Source: Methanosarcina sp. (lineage in GTDB: Archaea; Halobacteriota; Methanosarcinia; Methanosarcinales; Methanosarcinaceae). Taken from it: a DNA stretch of 7,470 bases. The DNA is taken from assembly GCA_024280975.1 (NCBI GenBank), contig JAMXLQ010000304.1, positions 1 to 7,470 on the forward strand. Direction: 5' to 3'. Positions 5,063 to 7,470 of this stretch are shown here, in pieces. The position numbers and the translations under genes are program-made. Each line of letters begins with the position of its first letter. Position 1 is the stretch's first letter. The notes below the pieces were generated by a model. That model did not search any database. It saw only the letters and a program-made list of their open reading frames with translations, and was not told where the DNA came from.

Positions 5063-5090
5063 AACATTTCAAGATTTCAGGAGACAAAAG

Positions 5091-6290
5091 ATGCTGTATA
5101 GAAAGATGCCAAAGAATGGAAACGAACTTTCAATACTGGGATTTGGGTGCATGCGCCTTCCCGTAAAAGAGGAAGGCACGATAGATGAAGAAAGGGCTAC
5201 CCAGCAAGTGCGCTATGCAATTGATCACGGTGTAAACTATATCGATACTGCTTGGCCTTATCACATGGGAGAGAGTGAACCTTTCCTTGGCAGGGCCCTT
5301 GCGGGCGGATATCGAGAAAAGGTTAAACTTGCTACAAAACTTCCATCCTGGCTCGTAGAAAGCCGAGAAGATATGGATAAATTTCTCAATGCCCAGTTAG
5401 AGAGACTTAACACGGACCGTATCGATTATTATCTGGTTCATGGTCTTGCAGGAGAAGTGTGGGATAAACTTGAGTCTCTTGGTGTGACCAATTTTCTTGA
5501 TAAGGCAAAATCTGATGGCCGAATTATAAATGCAGGGTTTTCTTTCCATGGCTCAATTGAGGATTTCAAACGGATCGTGGACGCATATCCCTGGATTTTT
5601 TGCCAGATTCAGTATAATTTCATGGATGAGAATCATCAGGCAGGAACGGAGGGACTTAAATATGCAGCTTCAAAAGATCTGGGCATAATTATCATGGAGC
5701 CTCTGCTTGGAGGCAATCTGGCCAGCCCGGTGCCTTCTGGAGTGCAGGAAATCTGGAATGAAGCAGAAGTAAAACGAACTCCTGCAGAGTGGGCTTTTCG
5801 CTGGGTATGGAATCATCCCGAGGCTACAGTTGTGCTTTCAGGCATGAATGAAGAGTCCCAGATTGAAGAGAACCTGAAAATAGCCGATGAAGCTTATCCT
5901 AACTCCTTGACCGAAGCCGAAATACAGCTTGTTAGTAGAGTTGAGCAAAAATACCGTCAGCTTATGAAGATCGGTTGTACCGGCTGTCAGTACTGTATGC
6001 CCTGCCCTTCAGGCGTTGATATTCCTGAATGCTTCAGTATTTACAATAACCTACACATGTTTGGTAATACAGAAGGGGCCAAATTTACGTATGCGGTCAG
6101 AATGAGCGGAGCAATAACAAATACCGAACCGGGTTTTGCCTCTCAATGTATTCAGTGTGGTCAATGTGTTGAGAAATGTCCACAGAATTTGGAAATACCC
6201 GATCTGCTTGAAGCTGTGGTAAGGGAACTGGAAGGGACTGATCTGGAGCAAAGGATAGCCATGATTAAACAGATGTTCAAGAAAAGTTAA
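5091..6290 (+). CDS. Aldo/keto reductase with C-terminal double [4Fe-4S] ferredoxin domain
   Basis: A 399-residue cytoplasmic oxidoreductase. Residues 1-285 form the aldo/keto reductase TIM barrel. The start LGFGCMRLP is typical, and the catalytic tetrad is present as Asp52 and Tyr57 (NYIDTAWPYHMGESE), Lys83 (LATKLP) and His117 (YYLVHG). C-terminal barrel motifs include QIQYNFMDE and IIIMEPLLGGNL. Two ferredoxin clusters follow: C296-x2-C299-x2-C302-x2-C305-P, and C353-x2-C356-x2-C359-x3-C363-P. Such enzymes, common in methanogens and clostridia, may couple reduction of a carbonyl to ferredoxin; the substrate is unknown. AGGAG at 5079-5083 sets the start at ATG 5091. The gene follows a TetR-like remnant and operator site 2, suggesting former ligand-controlled expression. 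The frame is complete and undamaged. Confidence 0.93.
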   Translation: MLYRKMPKNGNELSILGFGCMRLPVKEEGTIDEERATQQVRYAIDHGVNYIDTAWPYHMGESEPFLGRALAGGYREKVKLATKLPSWLVESREDMDKFLNAQLERLNTDRIDYYLVHGLAGEVWDKLESLGVTNFLDKAKSDGRIINAGFSFHGSIEDFKRIVDAYPWIFCQIQYNFMDENHQAGTEGLKYAASKDLGIIIMEPLLGGNLASPVPSGVQEIWNEAEVKRTPAEWAFRWVWNHPEATVVLSGMNEESQIEENLKIADEAYPNSLTEAEIQLVSRVEQKYRQLMKIGCTGCQYCMPCPSGVDIPECFSIYNNLHMFGNTEGAKFTYAVRMSGAITNTEPGFASQCIQCGQCVEKCPQNLEIPDLLEAVVRELEGTDLEQRIAMIKQMFKKS

Positions 6291-6630
6291 CTGCAGAACG
6301 AAACCTCTAAGAACCTGTCTTGAAATCAAACTTGATTCTGAAATTGGGACATGACCTATGCACTTGAACTGAAAACAGTAAGATTAGACAATTAAATGTT
6401 AAAAATGTAAATTTAAATCAGATGTACGCTATACTTGATTCCATAACTTGTGTGCATAAGTTCTATGAGATAAAGTACTATCCCTAAGGTCAATATATGC
6501 CTGGATTTCGGAAAAATTTACGACATGGTTTAAATTCCAATAAAAAATTGGCCATTTATCTCAGGCATGGACACGAATTTATTTCAAAATTGTCTTATTC
6601 TCGTTATTAGTGTGGAGCAAGAAGATGAGA
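6291..6630. other. Decayed spacer between the reductase and the IS5 remnant
   Basis: No intact gene is visible. A short minus-strand frame (6527 down to TAG at 6429-6431) reads HVVNFSEIQAYIDLRDSTLS and ends HRTYAHKLWNQV, which looks like coding sequence of an unrecognised protein. Near 6312, GAACCTGTCTTGAAATC resembles an IS end, but no matching partner was found. CCAAT-AAAAA-ATTGG near 6538 is a small hairpin. A clear terminator for the reductase is not visible. Confidence 0.4.
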
Positions 6631-7059
6631 TCAAAAGGACCTATCTGTTAAAATACTTTTTGTACCTTTTTTGCCACGATCAGTTGGATTAGCTCCAGAC
6701 CCTGTTCCGCCTGATGGTTCTTTTGTCAGAGCACCGTCAATTGCTCGCCACTCTAACTCTAATCCGATTTTATTATCGTACTCCAGTAAACCAGCTTTCC
6801 ACATGTTTTCAAAGAATACAAATCTTTGCCATCCCTGAAATCGATCATGGATAGTGCTTGAAGCTCCGTAAAATCGTGGCAAAGCTTTCCATTGGAAATC
6901 AGTACGAAGGAGATAAAAAATACCACTCAGTATTCTCTTATCATCTTTTCGAGGTATTCCAGGCTTCTTTTTTGGTTTAGGGAGAGGTAATAATGGTTTG
7001 ATTTTATTCCAGAATTCATCAAAGATTCCGTAGTCGTGTACGCGTTTTCGTGTTGCCAC
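6631..7059 (-). pseudogene. IS5-family transposase, 3'-truncated
   Basis: A 142-residue product starting at GTG 7059. Its N-terminal part is the IS4/IS5 'DUF4096' domain (YGIFDEFWNKIKPLLPLP, then ILSGIFYLLRTDFQWKALP, then FQGWQRFVFFENMWKAGLL). It then enters the DDE nuclease (EWRAIDGALTKEPSGGTGSG, with Asp108 the probable first catalytic acid) and ends PTDRGKKGTKSILTDRSF. Full-length relatives are about 260-280 residues. The second Asp, the Glu and the rest of the nuclease are missing: family similarity stops after ILTD near 6640 and TGA follows at once. A CAAAAAAGG run at 6673-6665 on the minus strand (GKKG codons) resembles the A6G frameshift sites of some IS5 groups, but no second reading frame follows. 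The remnant cannot transpose by itself. Confidence 0.85.
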
Positions 7060-7108
7060 TAACTCAACATACTATAAAATGTATTTATTCTACTTTTCGG
7101 ATAGACTC
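6640..7108 (-). mobile_element. Truncated IS5-family insertion sequence
   Basis: The element seems to run from an intact end near 7108 to a break near 6640, where transposase similarity stops. About half of a normal 850-900-bp IS5-group element is left. Whether the missing half was deleted or displaced by other DNA cannot be seen here. Confidence 0.65.
7091..7108 (-). repeat. Probable terminal inverted repeat of the IS5 remnant
   Basis: Read on the minus strand the end is GAGTCTATCCGAAAAGTA, close to the 'GaGnCTgTcCGAAAA' ends usual for IS5-family elements. It lies 49 bp upstream of the transposase start, and TAA on the outer side could be half of a 2-3-base target duplication. The partner end was not found, in line with truncation. 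Confidence 0.6.
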
Positions 7109-7470
7109 TAAATCGAAATCGATGCATCAATATTCTTAAAGAATAGGGATTTTGCGAAAGATATCTATATCAGAAAACTATAAATGTAGTTTAAGGGGGA
7201 AGATATGAAAAATTTTTAGTGAACATACTTTAGGATCAGATTAGATAACACCAAGAATTTTGAAAAACAGCCATGATAGAGCTATGACCTTAAAACTCGT
7301 GAAAAATATGACTTCCAATAATCTTGGTAGATGAATGATATTTGCAAAATTTAATTTGTAAAAGTCGTTTTTTGAACCCAGCTGGCAAAGGAAGAGCTGA
7401 TAGGTAAAATTATTTGGAGGGATCTTAAGCTTATAAATGCCGAAAAATCTGCACTAAAAAAGAAGTGAGC
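7109..7470. other. Degenerate region with possible gene remnant
   Basis: A TATA-like CTATAT (7165-7170), a strong GGGGGA (7195-7200) and ATG 7205 (MKNF, then TAG) look like a gene start. The same frame ends in a coding-like tail at 7376-7465 (TQLAKEELIGKIIWRDLKLI, then NAEKSALKKK) before TGA 7466-7468. Between them are at least six further stops. I read this as one gene in advanced decay, of unknown family. Nothing else is supported here. Confidence 0.35.

Noticed and set aside
6665..6673. A CAAAAAAGG slippery site giving a full transposase by programmed frameshift.
   Set aside because: Neither alternative frame continues the DDE domain beyond 6640, so frameshifting would not rescue the enzyme.
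7131..7145. TATTCTT-A-AAGAATA dyad near the IS end.
   Set aside because: It is AT-rich, with a one-base centre and no nearby active gene; likely chance.
1..7470. CRISPR arrays, tRNA, rRNA or an origin.
   Set aside because: No regularly spaced repeats, cloverleaf features, rRNA segments or clustered origin boxes are visible.

Overview
The window reads as chromosomal DNA of a Methanosarcina-like methanogenic archaeon. The reasons are AT-rich intergenic DNA with archaeal TATA-like boxes instead of bacterial -35/-10 pairs, GTG/CTG starts next to purine-rich ribosome sites, a ModA lipoprotein, a two-cluster ferredoxin-tailed aldo/keto reductase, and many decayed genes and IS remnants. No marker gene fixes the species, so this is inference from style and family resemblance.

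Layout, left to right. (1) 150-655: a RelB/RelE-like toxin-antitoxin pair whose genes overlap by 8 bases. (2) 656-1057: about 400 bases with only possible gene fragments. (3) 1058-2777: a molybdate uptake unit. A palindrome matching the ModE operator layout (CGTTATGT, 8 bases, ACATAACG) precedes modA and modB. The ATPase gene modC, usually the third member, is absent. A GNAT acetyltransferase pseudogene with frameshifts and TAG stops (about 2779-3252) lies there instead. (4) 3253-3646: a T/C-rich spacer with a 12-bp inverted repeat and a 40-base pyrimidine tract.

(5) 3635-6290: a group that may serve redox or detoxification. It holds a carboxymuconolactone decarboxylase-like protein (probably starting at CTG), a DUF1330 protein on the minus strand, a TetR-type regulator that has lost its DNA-binding domain and carries an internal TGA, and an intact aldo/keto reductase with two [4Fe-4S] motifs. 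Two related operator-like sites (TTGACTGTTTAGTCAA and ATGAGTGATCAGTCAA) lie upstream of the regulator remnant and of the reductase. The reductase was therefore probably once under control of this regulator, which now looks dead. (6) 6291-7470: a decayed zone with a 3'-truncated IS5-family transposase on the minus strand, one probable IS end near 7091-7108, and fragments of lost genes on either side.

Working genes, as far as the sequence shows: the toxin-antitoxin pair, modA, modB, the CMD-like gene, the DUF1330 gene and the aldo/keto reductase. The most informative signals are the ModE-type operator, the missing modC, and the paired TetR-type operators left beside a broken regulator.
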